Of a stretch of DNA of 22,156 nt, positions 1-7,537 are shown piece by piece. A program made the position numbers and the translations under genes. Source of the stretch: CAZFPN01 sp044370655 (GTDB lineage: Bacteria > Pseudomonadota > Alphaproteobacteria > Rickettsiales > Deianiraeaceae); contig JBILVD010000008.1 of the NCBI GenBank assembly GCA_044370655.1, positions 1 to 22,156 on the forward strand. Direction: 5' to 3'. The notes below the pieces were generated by a model that saw nothing but the letters and a program-made list of their open reading frames with translations, did no database searches and was not told the origin of the DNA. Every line of letters begins with the position of its first letter. Position 1 is the first letter of the stretch.

Positions 1-222
1 TTTATAAAGTATTTGAGGTGTTTATTTTTAAAGAGAGAGATTATCTTATAAATCTATAAAGTTTTATAATACTCTTCGTCAATTTTTGTTAAGTGGGGGG
101 TATGCATATCAAGTAATTTTGCTTTATATCTATCTATATATTTAGTTTTAAGAAAACAGTAAATGTGATTTTTGATTAAATATATGCCCTTAAGTCAAAT
201 TAAAAAAGTTAAAAACTATACC

Positions 223-1053
223 TTACTTACCTAAACCTTGGTTTTTCTTATATAAAGTTTTGGTTTTGTTTTCATTTTGACTTAGGAGCTTTTTGGAAGT
301 TTCGGGAACTTTGTTGGAATTTGTATCGGGAGTGATTTTTATTGAAGAAATAGAGTTAATATTCACAACCGTCATAATTGGCTCTGATTCAATTCCGTCT
401 AATTCAACCTTCACCTTCTCTGTATCTCTTAAAAAAAATTTAAAAAAGCGGCGTGCTAACTTTATTATAAAACTTTGCAGTCTAGTAAAAAAAGTTTCTC
501 TTTGTTCTGGTGTTTTTTCGGTCTCAATTACAGTGATTAAATTTTCTTTCAAAGTTTCAAGTGGCTTTGTAATACCATTTTGTAAAAAGTCATCTATCTT
601 AATTTTTTTTGCAAATTCATTCTCTACGGCGTTTAAAACTCGTATTTCAAAATAATTTGTCACCACTTCTTTAAAGCTATCTTGATATTTAGTTATTAAA
701 TCTATAATATCTTCTTTTGGAGAATTCAACCTTTGGAAGTTTTCATTCAGTGCGGTATGTAAATTGCAAATATCGATAATGAAATTGTTCTCCTCTTCCC
801 CTATTTCTCCTTGAATTTCGTAAAGAAGATCTGTCATTTCTTTTTTTAGACGCTCTCTGTCTCGATTCTGCTTTTTCTCGATTGAACGCCTTTCTTCTTC
901 CCCTCCTTTATCACTTAATTCTTCATTTTTAATGGGGAGAATTTCTTGTTGCGGTTTTTCTTGTGTAGGTTTTGAGTTTAAATCAAAATCACTATTGTTA
1001 AAATCAGGGACAACCGCTTCTGATTTTTCATAACTTACTAGTTTTTTTTTCAT
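223..1053 (-). CDS. Hypothetical coiled-coil-rich protein, 276 aa
   Basis: I do not recognise this protein. It has no signal peptide and no clear membrane segment. Residues 1-50 are polar and proline/glutamate rich and look disordered. Residues 50-85 are highly charged (ERR, EKK, DRERLKKE) and likely form a coiled coil. Residues 90-175 look helical and acidic. Residues 188-210 form a basic, phenylalanine-rich amphipathic helix (KLARRFFKFFLR) that could lie on a membrane. The last 45 residues are Ser/Asn/Lys/Thr rich and probably disordered. The start is ATG followed by nine A residues, encoding MKKK. The gene stands alone, divergent from lipA, with a good promoter upstream (-35 at 1147-1152). 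This architecture is what one would expect of a lineage-specific cytoplasmic or secreted effector-like protein, but nothing in the sequence proves that. Confidence 0.7.
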   Translation of the reverse strand: MKKKLVSYEKSEAVVPDFNNSDFDLNSKPTQEKPQQEILPIKNEELSDKGGEEERRSIEKKQNRDRERLKKEMTDLLYEIQGEIGEEENNFIIDICNLHTALNENFQRLNSPKEDIIDLITKYQDSFKEVVTNYFEIRVLNAVENEFAKKIKIDDFLQNGITKPLETLKENLITVIETEKTPEQRETFFTRLQSFIIKLARRFFKFFLRDTEKVKVELDGIESEPIMTVVNINSISSIKITPDTNSNKVPETSKKLLSQNENKTKTLYKKNQGLGK

Positions 1054-1123
1054 AACTTTACTAATTAGTTTTTAAATCCGATCAGTTAATTTTTATGCAA
1101 AACAAATTAAATTATTATTTGCC

Positions 1124-1152
1124 AGTTTAACACAATAATTTTTTATTGTCAA
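1124..1152 (-). promoter_or_regulatory. Sigma70-type promoter for the 276-aa orphan gene
   Basis: On the minus strand a perfect -35 TTGACA (1147-1152) is followed after exactly 17 bases by TAAACT (1124-1129, 4 of 6 matches to TATAAT). The predicted RNA start is about 60 bases before the ATG. The spacer holds a 7-bp inverted repeat (ACAATAA/TTATTGT, 1132-1149 on the plus strand). The -35 lies in the 10-mer ATTGACAATA, which recurs at the promoter at 6830. Confidence 0.55.
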
Positions 1153-1235
1153 TTTTAAATTAATATTTTGTTGATGCCTAGCTTTTGTTTTATGCAAACG
1201 TAAAGTCTATTATCAAGTCTGTTATCTAATAAAAC

Positions 1236-1264
1236 TTGACTTGAAAGGTTTTATTTTATATAAA
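1236..1264 (+). promoter_or_regulatory. Promoter of lipA
   Basis: TTGACT (1236-1241), a 17-base spacer and TATAAA (1259-1264) fit a sigma70 promoter. The expected transcription start near 1271 leaves a leader of only about 17 bases before the lipA ATG, with no GGAG-like sequence in it. Confidence 0.55.
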
Positions 1265-1287
1265 ATTATTAATTATATTTATATGGT

Positions 1288-2178
1288 ATGGCAGAAGTAA
1301 ATTTGAAAAAACCAGATTGGATAAGAGTTAAAGCACCTACAACTGAAGAATTTTTAAAAACAAGTGAAGTTGTTAGAGAGAAAAAGCTATTTACTGTGTG
1401 CGAAGAGGCTGCCTGCCCTAACATTGGGGAATGTTGGCAAAAAAAGCATGTCACTACAATGATTTTAGGGTCTATCTGCACTCGTGCTTGTGCGTTTTGT
1501 AATGTTAAAACGGGTAAACCTATGCAGTTGGACGAAGGTGAGCCAAAAAGAGTGGCGGAGATGGTTAAAGAATTTGGAGCAAAGCATATTGTTATAACTT
1601 CTGTTGATAGAGATGACTTAAAAGATGGTGGGGCAACTCAATTTGCAAGGTGCATAGAGGAAATAAGGGATTTAAATATGAAAACCACTGTTGAAGTTTT
1701 AACTCCAGATTTTAGAGGTAAGAAGGGGGCGGTTGAAATTGTAGCAAATGCTTACCCTGATGTTTATAATCACAACCTTGAAACGGTTCCTAGGCTTTAT
1801 CAGAGAATTCGCCCTGGAGCAAGATACTATAACTCCTTGAGATTGCTTGAAAAGGTGAAGGAGGTTAACCCGAGGATATTTACAAAAACAGGCATTATGG
1901 TAGGTCTTGGAGAGGATAAAGAGGAGGTGTTGCAAGTAATTGATGATGCAAGGGCCGCAGGTGTGGATTTTTTAACCATTGGTCAATACTTACAACCTAC
2001 TAAAAAACATGCACAGCTAAAGAGATTTGTAGAACCTGCGGAGTTTGAATACTATAAAAAAATTGCTTATTCTAGGGGATTTATTCTTGTTTCGTCAAGC
2101 CCGCTAACTCGCTCATCTTATCATGCGGACTCGGATTTTGAGGAGTTAAAGAAGCGTCGCTTATCTGAAACTATCTAG
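1288..2178 (+). CDS. lipA: Lipoyl synthase LipA
   Basis: Radical-SAM enzyme that inserts two sulfurs into octanoyl groups carried on lipoyl domains of the 2-oxoacid dehydrogenases and the glycine cleavage system. Both iron-sulfur cluster ligand sets are visible: the auxiliary cluster cysteines C38, C43 and C49 (CEEAACPNIGEC) and the radical-SAM triad C64, C68, C71 (CTRACAFC). The C-terminal RSSYHA signature, whose serine ligates the auxiliary cluster, is present near residue 276. At 296 aa it is close to the usual family length of about 300. The start is the first in-frame ATG downstream of a good promoter. The 3' end overlaps the convergent murJ end by 8 bases. lipB, the gene for the preceding step, lies about 4 kb downstream on the same strand, separated by an opposite-strand operon. 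Confidence 0.97.
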   Translation: MAEVNLKKPDWIRVKAPTTEEFLKTSEVVREKKLFTVCEEAACPNIGECWQKKHVTTMILGSICTRACAFCNVKTGKPMQLDEGEPKRVAEMVKEFGAKHIVITSVDRDDLKDGGATQFARCIEEIRDLNMKTTVEVLTPDFRGKKGAVEIVANAYPDVYNHNLETVPRLYQRIRPGARYYNSLRLLEKVKEVNPRIFTKTGIMVGLGEDKEEVLQVIDDARAAGVDFLTIGQYLQPTKKHAQLKRFVEPAEFEYYKKIAYSRGFILVSSSPLTRSSYHADSDFEELKKRRLSETI

Positions 2179-3724
2179 ATATATTTTTTAACCTAACTCC
2201 AAAAATCATAAGTATTATACAGTAAATTGCTACTCCTAAACTCATTATAACTCCTAAATACCCAAATTTTATTAAAAGAGAATGTTCAAAAATATTTTTG
2301 TAGTAAGCGGTATTTTGATTTATTGTAAAAAAGTAAAAACAAAAAACGGCAAAAATAATTGAAGATATAATTATTTTTAAGTTAAAAATTGAAATTTTTA
2401 CCCAATCTAATTCTATCAAACGCTTTCTTTTTAATAAAAAAAATGTAATCATAGCGTCTGCAAAATAAGAAACTCCAGAGCCAATAATAATGCCATAAAT
2501 ACCAAGTATTTTAAGGAGAGATATTGATATTATCGAATTAATTAAGGCACAAAAAAGAGCTATATACATAGGTGCCTTAGTGTTATCATGAGAGAAAAAA
2601 ATAGAAGAGAAAATCTTCATATATACAACAAACGGAAGGGCAAATCCTAGAATTCTTAAACAATTTGCTATAATTTGCGTGTTTTCAAAAGTAAAATTTC
2701 CTCTTTCAAAAACTACGGAAACAAATATGTCAGCACATAAAATTAAGGAAAATGCAACAGGTAACACAAGTAAAGAGCTAACATTTAGGCTTTCTGTTTG
2801 AATTTCTTTAATTTCACTCACACTTTTTTTACCCACAGCGGAGGAAAGCACGGGCAGAACCACAATTCCAATTGCCGTGCCTATTGAGGCGGTAGGTAAA
2901 TAGAAAATTCTATCTACAAAATAAAGATACGAAACTCCAGAAGCAATTAAACTACCTAAAATTAAATCAAGTAATGTATTAATTTGACTTAAACCTCCTG
3001 CAATCATAGCTGGAAACATCTTTTTAAAGGTTGTAATAACATTTGGATGAAAAATCTTTTTCGAAGGTAAGTAAATTCTCAGTCTAAAACCTTCTTTTAC
3101 GCAACCAAAATAAGCAATTAAAAACTGAAATACCCCTCCCATTAAAACCCCAAATGCGAGAGTGTGTGCAAAAGTTTTAAAATAATTTTGGAAGAATAGT
3201 ATAAAAATAATCAGGGATACATTTAAAAACACGGGGACAATTGCATAATAAGAAAACTTTTTTATGCTATTTAACAGCCCACATAAAATTGAAGAGCCAA
3301 CAATTAGCATAAAATACCAAAACAAAATGCGAGAAACCTCAACTGTTAATTTGAATTTTGCTTCATCACTTAAAAACCCTGGAGAAGTGAAAGCAGTAAT
3401 TTGCTCCATAAAAATTTCAAATAATATCGTTATGATTAGAACAACATAAAACATTATTGTAAAAACCGAGCTAGAAAAAATTGAAAGTTCAATCTTGCCC
3501 TTCTGCTCTAATATTTTACTAAAAGATGGAACAAAGGCGGCAAAAAACGTGCCTTCTGCTAGTATCTTCCTAAAAAAATTTGTAATTTTAAAGGATGCAA
3601 AAAATACATCAGACATAAAACCAACCCCAGCATATTTTGCAATTAATCCGTCTCTTGCAAACCCTAAAAGCCTTGCAATTATTGAGAAAAATGTAATTAC
3701 AAAAGCAGACTTAAAAACTCTCAT
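2171..3724 (-). CDS. murJ: Lipid II flippase MurJ (MviN family)
   Basis: Integral membrane protein that flips the peptidoglycan precursor lipid II across the inner membrane. The N-terminus shows the family pattern of an amphipathic first helix followed by RLLGFARD (residues 18-25), then DVFFASFKITNFFRKILAEG, typical of MurJ helices 1-2. The 517-aa length and about 14 hydrophobic segments spread over the whole protein match the family. It is the last gene of an operon whose order is LysE-type exporter, hypothetical, pgk, murJ; its ATG overlaps the pgk stop by 4 bases (ATGA), so its translation is probably coupled to pgk. Its stop overlaps the end of the convergent lipA gene. A functional flippase implies that the organism still makes lipid II. 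Confidence 0.95.
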   Translation of the reverse strand: MRVFKSAFVITFFSIIARLLGFARDGLIAKYAGVGFMSDVFFASFKITNFFRKILAEGTFFAAFVPSFSKILEQKGKIELSIFSSSVFTIMFYVVLIITILFEIFMEQITAFTSPGFLSDEAKFKLTVEVSRILFWYFMLIVGSSILCGLLNSIKKFSYYAIVPVFLNVSLIIFILFFQNYFKTFAHTLAFGVLMGGVFQFLIAYFGCVKEGFRLRIYLPSKKIFHPNVITTFKKMFPAMIAGGLSQINTLLDLILGSLIASGVSYLYFVDRIFYLPTASIGTAIGIVVLPVLSSAVGKKSVSEIKEIQTESLNVSSLLVLPVAFSLILCADIFVSVVFERGNFTFENTQIIANCLRILGFALPFVVYMKIFSSIFFSHDNTKAPMYIALFCALINSIISISLLKILGIYGIIIGSGVSYFADAMITFFLLKRKRLIELDWVKISIFNLKIIISSIIFAVFCFYFFTINQNTAYYKNIFEHSLLIKFGYLGVIMSLGVAIYCIILMIFGVRLKNISR

Positions 3725-4896
3725 ACTTCAAGACAAACAACAACACCCGGAAGCTCTTTTCCTTCAAGCCATTCTAAGAATGCACCTCCAGCGGTTGAAG
3801 AGTATGTCATTTCGTCTTTAAAGCCAGATTCCAAAACGGCAGATGCGGTGTCTCCCCCTCCGATAATTGATTTTAATCCGTTTTGTCTTGTTGCTAGCGC
3901 TACTTCCCTTGCAAATACAAAAGTGGAAACTCCAAATGGAGAAACTTCAAAAACTCCTAAAGGGCCATTCCATAAAAACATCTTGCATTCCAAAAGAACT
4001 TTTTTTAGCTCGTTTATTGAGTTATTTCCAGCATCTACGATAATATCTCCCTCTTTAACTTCATTTATTTTAACCATTTTTGAAGGAGCGAATTTGGTTA
4101 TTTTTTTACATACTATAACATCGGTAGGTAGAATGATTTTGCAACCAACCTTCTCTGCTTCTGAGAGAATTTTTAATGCGGTTTCCTTGAATTCTTTTTC
4201 GCATAAAGAAGACCCAACATTAAAGCCTTTGGCGTATAGAAAGGTATTTGCCATTCCCCCTGCGATAAAAATATAGTCTATCTTTTTTATTAAATTTTCA
4301 AGTAGAGTGATTTTGGTTGAAACCTTGCTTCCACCAACAACTGCAAGAGTTTTTCCAATTTTTTCACCTAGAATGCTTTCTATACTTTCAATTTCCTTCG
4401 TCATTAAAAAACCTGCATAAACTTTTGTGAATTTTGCTACAATGCTAATTGATGAATGAGCCCTGTGAGAGCAAGAGAATGCATCGTTTATATAAAATTC
4501 TCCTAAAGAGGATAAGGTTTTTGCAAAACTCTCCCCTCCTCTCTCCTCTTCTTTATTGTATCTTAAGTTTTCACATAAAACTACTCCTGATTGAGGTAGA
4601 TTTGTAAAGTCTTCACAAAATATAACTTCCTTTTGAAGTAAGTTTTCAATATGAGGCTTGAGTTGCAATAGAGAAAACTCCTTTTCTTGTGCTTTTGGTC
4701 TACCAAAATGAGATAGAATTACAAGCCTTGAAACTCCTTCGCTAAGTAAAAATTGAATTGAAGGTAGAGCCTCTTTTAGCCTTGTGTCATCAGTAATTTG
4801 CCCCTCCACAATTGGCACATTTGCGTCAATTCTTATAACGGCAGTTTTTCCTAATAATTTGCCTTTCAAGTTTGATATATTTCTATATTTTTTCAT
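3721..4896 (-). CDS. pgk: Phosphoglycerate kinase
   Basis: Cytoplasmic enzyme converting 1,3-bisphosphoglycerate plus ADP to 3-phosphoglycerate plus ATP, or the reverse in gluconeogenesis. Family motifs are intact: RIDANVP near residue 22 (substrate-binding N-domain), LSHFGRPK, ENLRYNKEEE, the NDAFSCSHRAHSSI segment, GGSKVSTKITLLENL, WNGPLGVFE and the nucleotide-site GGGDTAS near the C-terminus. At 391 aa the length is normal. The start overlaps the stop of the upstream hypothetical gene by 4 bases and its stop overlaps the murJ start by 4 bases. Its presence argues against the genus Rickettsia, which has lost glycolysis, and fits lineages that keep the triose part of the pathway. Confidence 0.98.
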   Translation of the reverse strand: MKKYRNISNLKGKLLGKTAVIRIDANVPIVEGQITDDTRLKEALPSIQFLLSEGVSRLVILSHFGRPKAQEKEFSLLQLKPHIENLLQKEVIFCEDFTNLPQSGVVLCENLRYNKEEERGGESFAKTLSSLGEFYINDAFSCSHRAHSSISIVAKFTKVYAGFLMTKEIESIESILGEKIGKTLAVVGGSKVSTKITLLENLIKKIDYIFIAGGMANTFLYAKGFNVGSSLCEKEFKETALKILSEAEKVGCKIILPTDVIVCKKITKFAPSKMVKINEVKEGDIIVDAGNNSINELKKVLLECKMFLWNGPLGVFEVSPFGVSTFVFAREVALATRQNGLKSIIGGGDTASAVLESGFKDEMTYSSTAGGAFLEWLEGKELPGVVVCLEV

Positions 4897-5402
4897 ATTT
4901 TAGTTAATGAGATTAGTAATTCACCCTTATCGTTTTCTACTAAAACCTTTGAGTTAAAAAACCTTCTTTCAAGATGATTTTGCCCTTTAAAGTCAATAAA
5001 GATTTTTTTTGAAAATTTTATGAACTCTTGCTTTGTTTTTTTGCTTTCAAATATATTTATTAATGCTCTTAGTGTTTTTTCAATACATTCGGTTTTTTGC
5101 TCGTCTTCTTTTTTTGAAGGTAAAGAATTAATGGGGCTAGATTTAAAAAATAATCTTATTTTAAAACTTTCTAGAACCTGCTTTCCGCTAATTGTTGCAA
5201 TAATGGAGCATTTTTCATTGCTTAAATCAAATACTTTTGAATATCCTTCAAGTTTGCTAGTGTTAGACATAATTTGCAAGCTTTCGGCAATTTTATTAGG
5301 GCTTCTAAAATCAACTTTATATCCAAAAAATTTTGAATATACTACAAATCCTAAAGTACCAATTGTAATAAAAATAACTAGAGATAGTATTTTCTTTTTC
5401 AT
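4893..5402 (-). CDS. Membrane-anchored hypothetical protein, 169 aa
   Basis: Family not recognised. Residues 1-4 are basic (MKKK) and residues 5-23 form one hydrophobic helix ending in a short tail of aromatic residues, so the protein is likely a type II membrane protein or carries an uncleaved signal anchor, with about 145 residues in the periplasm. The soluble part is lysine/serine rich and looks like mixed alpha/beta, with two cysteines (C67 in NEKCSI and one in KTECIEK) that could form a disulfide. It overlaps the LysE-type gene upstream and pgk downstream by 4 bases each, which strongly supports a real, co-translated gene. Position between an exporter and pgk does not give a clear functional hint. 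Confidence 0.75.
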   Translation of the reverse strand: MKKKILSLVIFITIGTLGFVVYSKFFGYKVDFRSPNKIAESLQIMSNTSKLEGYSKVFDLSNEKCSIIATISGKQVLESFKIRLFFKSSPINSLPSKKEDEQKTECIEKTLRALINIFESKKTKQEFIKFSKKIFIDFKGQNHLERRFFNSKVLVENDKGELLISLTKI

Positions 5403-6022
5403 AATAATTTCAATGTATTAATTAAAAATCCGCAACCAATTAAAGTAATTGCTAGACCAGCAATTCTTTCAAATAAAGACATTCTAGGCAAGATGAACTT
5501 CCTTGAAATATTATTACCAAAAATAAATGCATATGTATAGCAATAACAACATGAGGCAAGTATTGTGCAGATGGAGTATATGAATTTTGTTAAACTTGTA
5601 TCTCCCGAGCTAACAAAGCCTAATATCATTGATGTAATGCCTACGATACTCATGGGATTTGCTAAGTCTGTTGAAATTCCAGTTAAGTATTGTTTTAAAG
5701 GAGGAATTTGCTTTGCATTTGAACCAAGGTTATTAGAATGTTTGCTAAAAGAGGTGAAGAATATTTTTAGTCCAAGGTATATTATATATAAAGAGCCAAT
5801 TAATTTGACTGTCTTGAATGCTTTTGGGTATAAATTAATAACAGTTGCAATTCCAAGCACTGCCAAGGTTGTTAGAAAGGTTATTGATGTTATAATTCCA
5901 AGTATTGTGAAGTTAGCCCCTCTTACACCAAATTTTGCGGAATTTCTTGATATTAACGCCATAGAAGGGCCAGGAGAAAGCATAAAAATATACATTACAA
6001 AGAAGTATTTTAAAAATTCCAT
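5399..6022 (-). CDS. LysE/RhtB-family amino acid exporter
   Basis: Inner-membrane exporter of the LysE/RhtB superfamily, which pumps amino acids such as lysine, threonine or homoserine lactones outward. The hallmark SPGPS (residues 16-20) is in the first helix, followed by glycines spaced as in the family (GVRGANFTILGIITS). About six hydrophobic helices fill the 207 residues, the usual length. The exact substrate cannot be read from the sequence. It is the first gene of the operon that continues with a hypothetical, pgk and murJ, and is divergent from lipB. A possible weak promoter on the minus strand is TTGATA (6069-6074), 16 bases, AAAAAT (6047-6052). There is no visible Shine-Dalgarno sequence before the ATG. 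Confidence 0.88.
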   Translation of the reverse strand: MEFLKYFFVMYIFMLSPGPSMALISRNSAKFGVRGANFTILGIITSITFLTTLAVLGIATVINLYPKAFKTVKLIGSLYIIYLGLKIFFTSFSKHSNNLGSNAKQIPPLKQYLTGISTDLANPMSIVGITSMILGFVSSGDTSLTKFIYSICTILASCCYCYTYAFIFGNNISRKFILPRMSLFERIAGLAITLIGCGFLINTLKLL

Positions 6023-6077
6023 ACAAAAAATAACTATTTTCTATCTATTTTTAATGAATTTTTTTATTTATCAATAG

Positions 6078-6103
6078 CAATTTTAAAAAAATTGATTTTT
6101 TTT
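6078..6103 (+). repeat. Inverted repeat with T-tract overlapping the lipB -35 box
   Basis: CAATTTT (6078-6084) and AAAATTG (6088-6094) are perfect 7-base arms around AAA, followed by A and eight T. It resembles a small AT-rich terminator, but nothing is transcribed into it on this strand; it overlaps the predicted lipB -35 box (6092-6097), so a protein-binding site is the other reading. In DNA this AT-rich, chance remains possible. Confidence 0.3.
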
Positions 6104-6119
6104 AAAATAATTTTATAAT
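6092..6119 (+). promoter_or_regulatory. Promoter of lipB
   Basis: TTGATT (6092-6097), a 16-base spacer and a perfect TATAAT (6114-6119). The expected start near 6126 gives a leader of about 14 bases before the lipB ATG at 6140, again with no Shine-Dalgarno sequence beyond AAAAG. Confidence 0.55.
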
Positions 6120-6139
6120 CTAATTATTTATTACAAAAG

Positions 6140-6775
6140 ATGGAGTTTTTATTTTCAGGTAATCCTATTAAATATCTTGATGCAATTGATTTTATGGAGA
6201 AAAGAGCGGAGGAAATTGCTATTGGCATATCAGAAGAATTAATCTGGTTTTTAGAGCATGAAGCAGTTTTGACGGCAGGAACAAGTGCAAAAGATGAAGA
6301 TATCCTCTCTAGCAATAATTTACCAATTTATAAAACTAATAGGGGGGGGAAACACACATTGCATGCTCCAAGGCAAAGAATTTGTTACTTATTACTAAAT
6401 TTGAAAAAAAGAGCAGGTGGAGTTCCTGACCCTAAAAAATATGTTAAAACTCTTGAAAACATAGTTATATCTTCTCTTGCAAAAATTGGAATAAAGGGGG
6501 AAATAAGGGAGGATAGAATTGGCGTTTGGGTTGTAAGAGAAGATGGAAGGGAAGAAAAAATATGTGCTATTGGAGTAAGGTTTAAGCGAGGAGTTAGTAT
6601 GCATGGGTTTGCGATAAATGTGGAAAATGATCTTTCTCTTTTTAATTCAATCATACCTTGTGGAATTAGGGAGTATGGAGTATGTTCTATTGCAAGCTTA
6701 GGGGTGAAAATTCATTTTGAAGAATTTGATAAAATTTTAAAAGAGGAAATTGTTAAATATATCTCTAAGTATTAA
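6140..6775 (+). CDS. lipB: Octanoyl-[ACP]:protein N-octanoyltransferase LipB
   Basis: Moves octanoate from acyl carrier protein onto the lysine of lipoyl domains, giving the substrate that LipA then sulfurates. Family features are in order: the RGGKHTLHAPRQ substrate loop (residues 68-79, normally RGGxxTYHGPGQ), the catalytic lysine K140 in EEKICAIG, the GxSMHGFAINV block (residues 151-161) and the catalytic cysteine C174 in IIPCGI. The length of 211 aa is standard. HAPRQ in place of HGPGQ is a mild departure in the loop. The codons for residues 68-70 (AGG GGG GGG) create a run of eight G, see findings. Transcribed from its own promoter, divergent from the LysE-type operon. Confidence 0.96.
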   Translation: MEFLFSGNPIKYLDAIDFMEKRAEEIAIGISEELIWFLEHEAVLTAGTSAKDEDILSSNNLPIYKTNRGGKHTLHAPRQRICYLLLNLKKRAGGVPDPKKYVKTLENIVISSLAKIGIKGEIREDRIGVWVVREDGREEKICAIGVRFKRGVSMHGFAINVENDLSLFNSIIPCGIREYGVCSIASLGVKIHFEEFDKILKEEIVKYISKY

Positions 6776-6826
6776 AATTGCAAAAATTATTCTCTTGTTA
6801 AAAAATTAGCACTGATAAAGATATAC

Positions 6827-6839
6827 CTATTGACAATAG
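6827..6839. repeat. 13-base palindrome over the -35 box of the TPR operon
   Basis: CTATTG-A-CAATAG is a perfect inverted repeat with a one-base centre and fully covers the TTGACA -35 element (6830-6835). A repressor or activator bound here would control the operon directly. Part of the symmetry comes free with TTGACAA, so this is a candidate only. Confidence 0.35.
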
Positions 6840-6858
6840 CTTTAATTTGTAGCAAAAT
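6830..6858 (+). promoter_or_regulatory. Promoter of the TPR-HNH-deaminase-coaBC operon
   Basis: Perfect TTGACA (6830-6835), a 17-base spacer and CAAAAT (6853-6858, 4 of 6). The predicted start near 6865 lies about 19 bases before the GTG start of the first gene. The rest of the 108-base gap after lipB is AT-rich with no hairpin that looks like a terminator. Confidence 0.5.
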
Positions 6859-6883
6859 TATATTAATTAATTAAAACTTATCT

Positions 6884-7537
6884 GTGATTTACCAAAACTT
6901 AAGTCAAGAATATAAAGTGAAAGAGGTTTTATTGGAGAGGGGGGAGTTTAAAGTAGAGAATTTTCTTTACACTAACTTAGAACAATTAAATTTAAAAGAA
7001 AGCTTGGAAATTGACGATAAAAACATAGATCTTAACCTTGCACTTGCTTGCCATTATTACAACAAAAATGCACTTGAAAAATCTTTAAAGTTGCTAAATA
7101 AATGTGTTTATATATCAAACTCATATCATTGTTATTTTCATTATTTTGGTTTCAATTTAGGAATGAAGATATGGAGCAAAACAGGAGAAGATTTTTATAA
7201 AAAAAAGGCAGAGTTTCTCTATCCAAATGGGGGGGATATCTCAGAGGAATTTCTCCCTGCTTATAAAGATGTTTGTATTTTCAGAGAAAGCACTTGCTTT
7301 AGACTTTTTTTCTCAGAGCGTATTGATTGTTTAAAGACGGCTTTTGAGAGGAGTGAGGAGGAACATCTTACTTATCACCTACTTAGTGCAGATGTGTTTT
7401 TTTTAAGAGGGCTTATTTGGAGAGACTTAAATAAACCAGAAATTGCAAAAGTGGATTTTGAGAAGGCTTTAAAAATGGAAAGTAAAAACCCTAAAAATGA
7501 TATAATTTTAAAAGAAATTTCAAAACTTCGCATATGA
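6884..7537 (+). CDS. TPR-like repeat protein, 217 aa
   Basis: Probable helical-repeat scaffold protein of unknown partner. Two stretches read as tetratricopeptide-like units: about residues 48-80 (LNLALACHYYNKNALEKSLKLLNKCV) and, more convincingly, 172-203 (FLRGLIWRDLNKPEIAKVDFEKALKMES followed by KNP), which has the expected A-x3-F-x2-A-L spacing and a closing proline. There is no signal peptide. The start is GTG at 6884; an in-frame stop lies 12 bases upstream at 6872, and there is no in-frame ATG until residue 94, so GTG is preferred, though a later GTG or TTG is possible. First gene of an operon: its stop overlaps the HNH-like gene by 4 bases. It contains G6 (6939-6944) and G7 (7229-7235) tracts. 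Confidence 0.72.
   Translation: MIYQNLSQEYKVKEVLLERGEFKVENFLYTNLEQLNLKESLEIDDKNIDLNLALACHYYNKNALEKSLKLLNKCVYISNSYHCYFHYFGFNLGMKIWSKTGEDFYKKKAEFLYPNGGDISEEFLPAYKDVCIFRESTCFRLFFSERIDCLKTAFERSEEEHLTYHLLSADVFFLRGLIWRDLNKPEIAKVDFEKALKMESKNPKNDIILKEISKLRI

Noticed and set aside
293..655. 120-codon plus-strand open frame opposite the orphan protein
   Set aside because: It is Ser/Phe/Val rich in the way expected of the antisense of a Lys/Glu-rich gene, has no promoter, and the minus-strand frame is longer and has a near-consensus promoter.
3848..4276. 142-codon plus-strand frame within pgk
   Set aside because: Antisense shadow of the conserved pgk gene.
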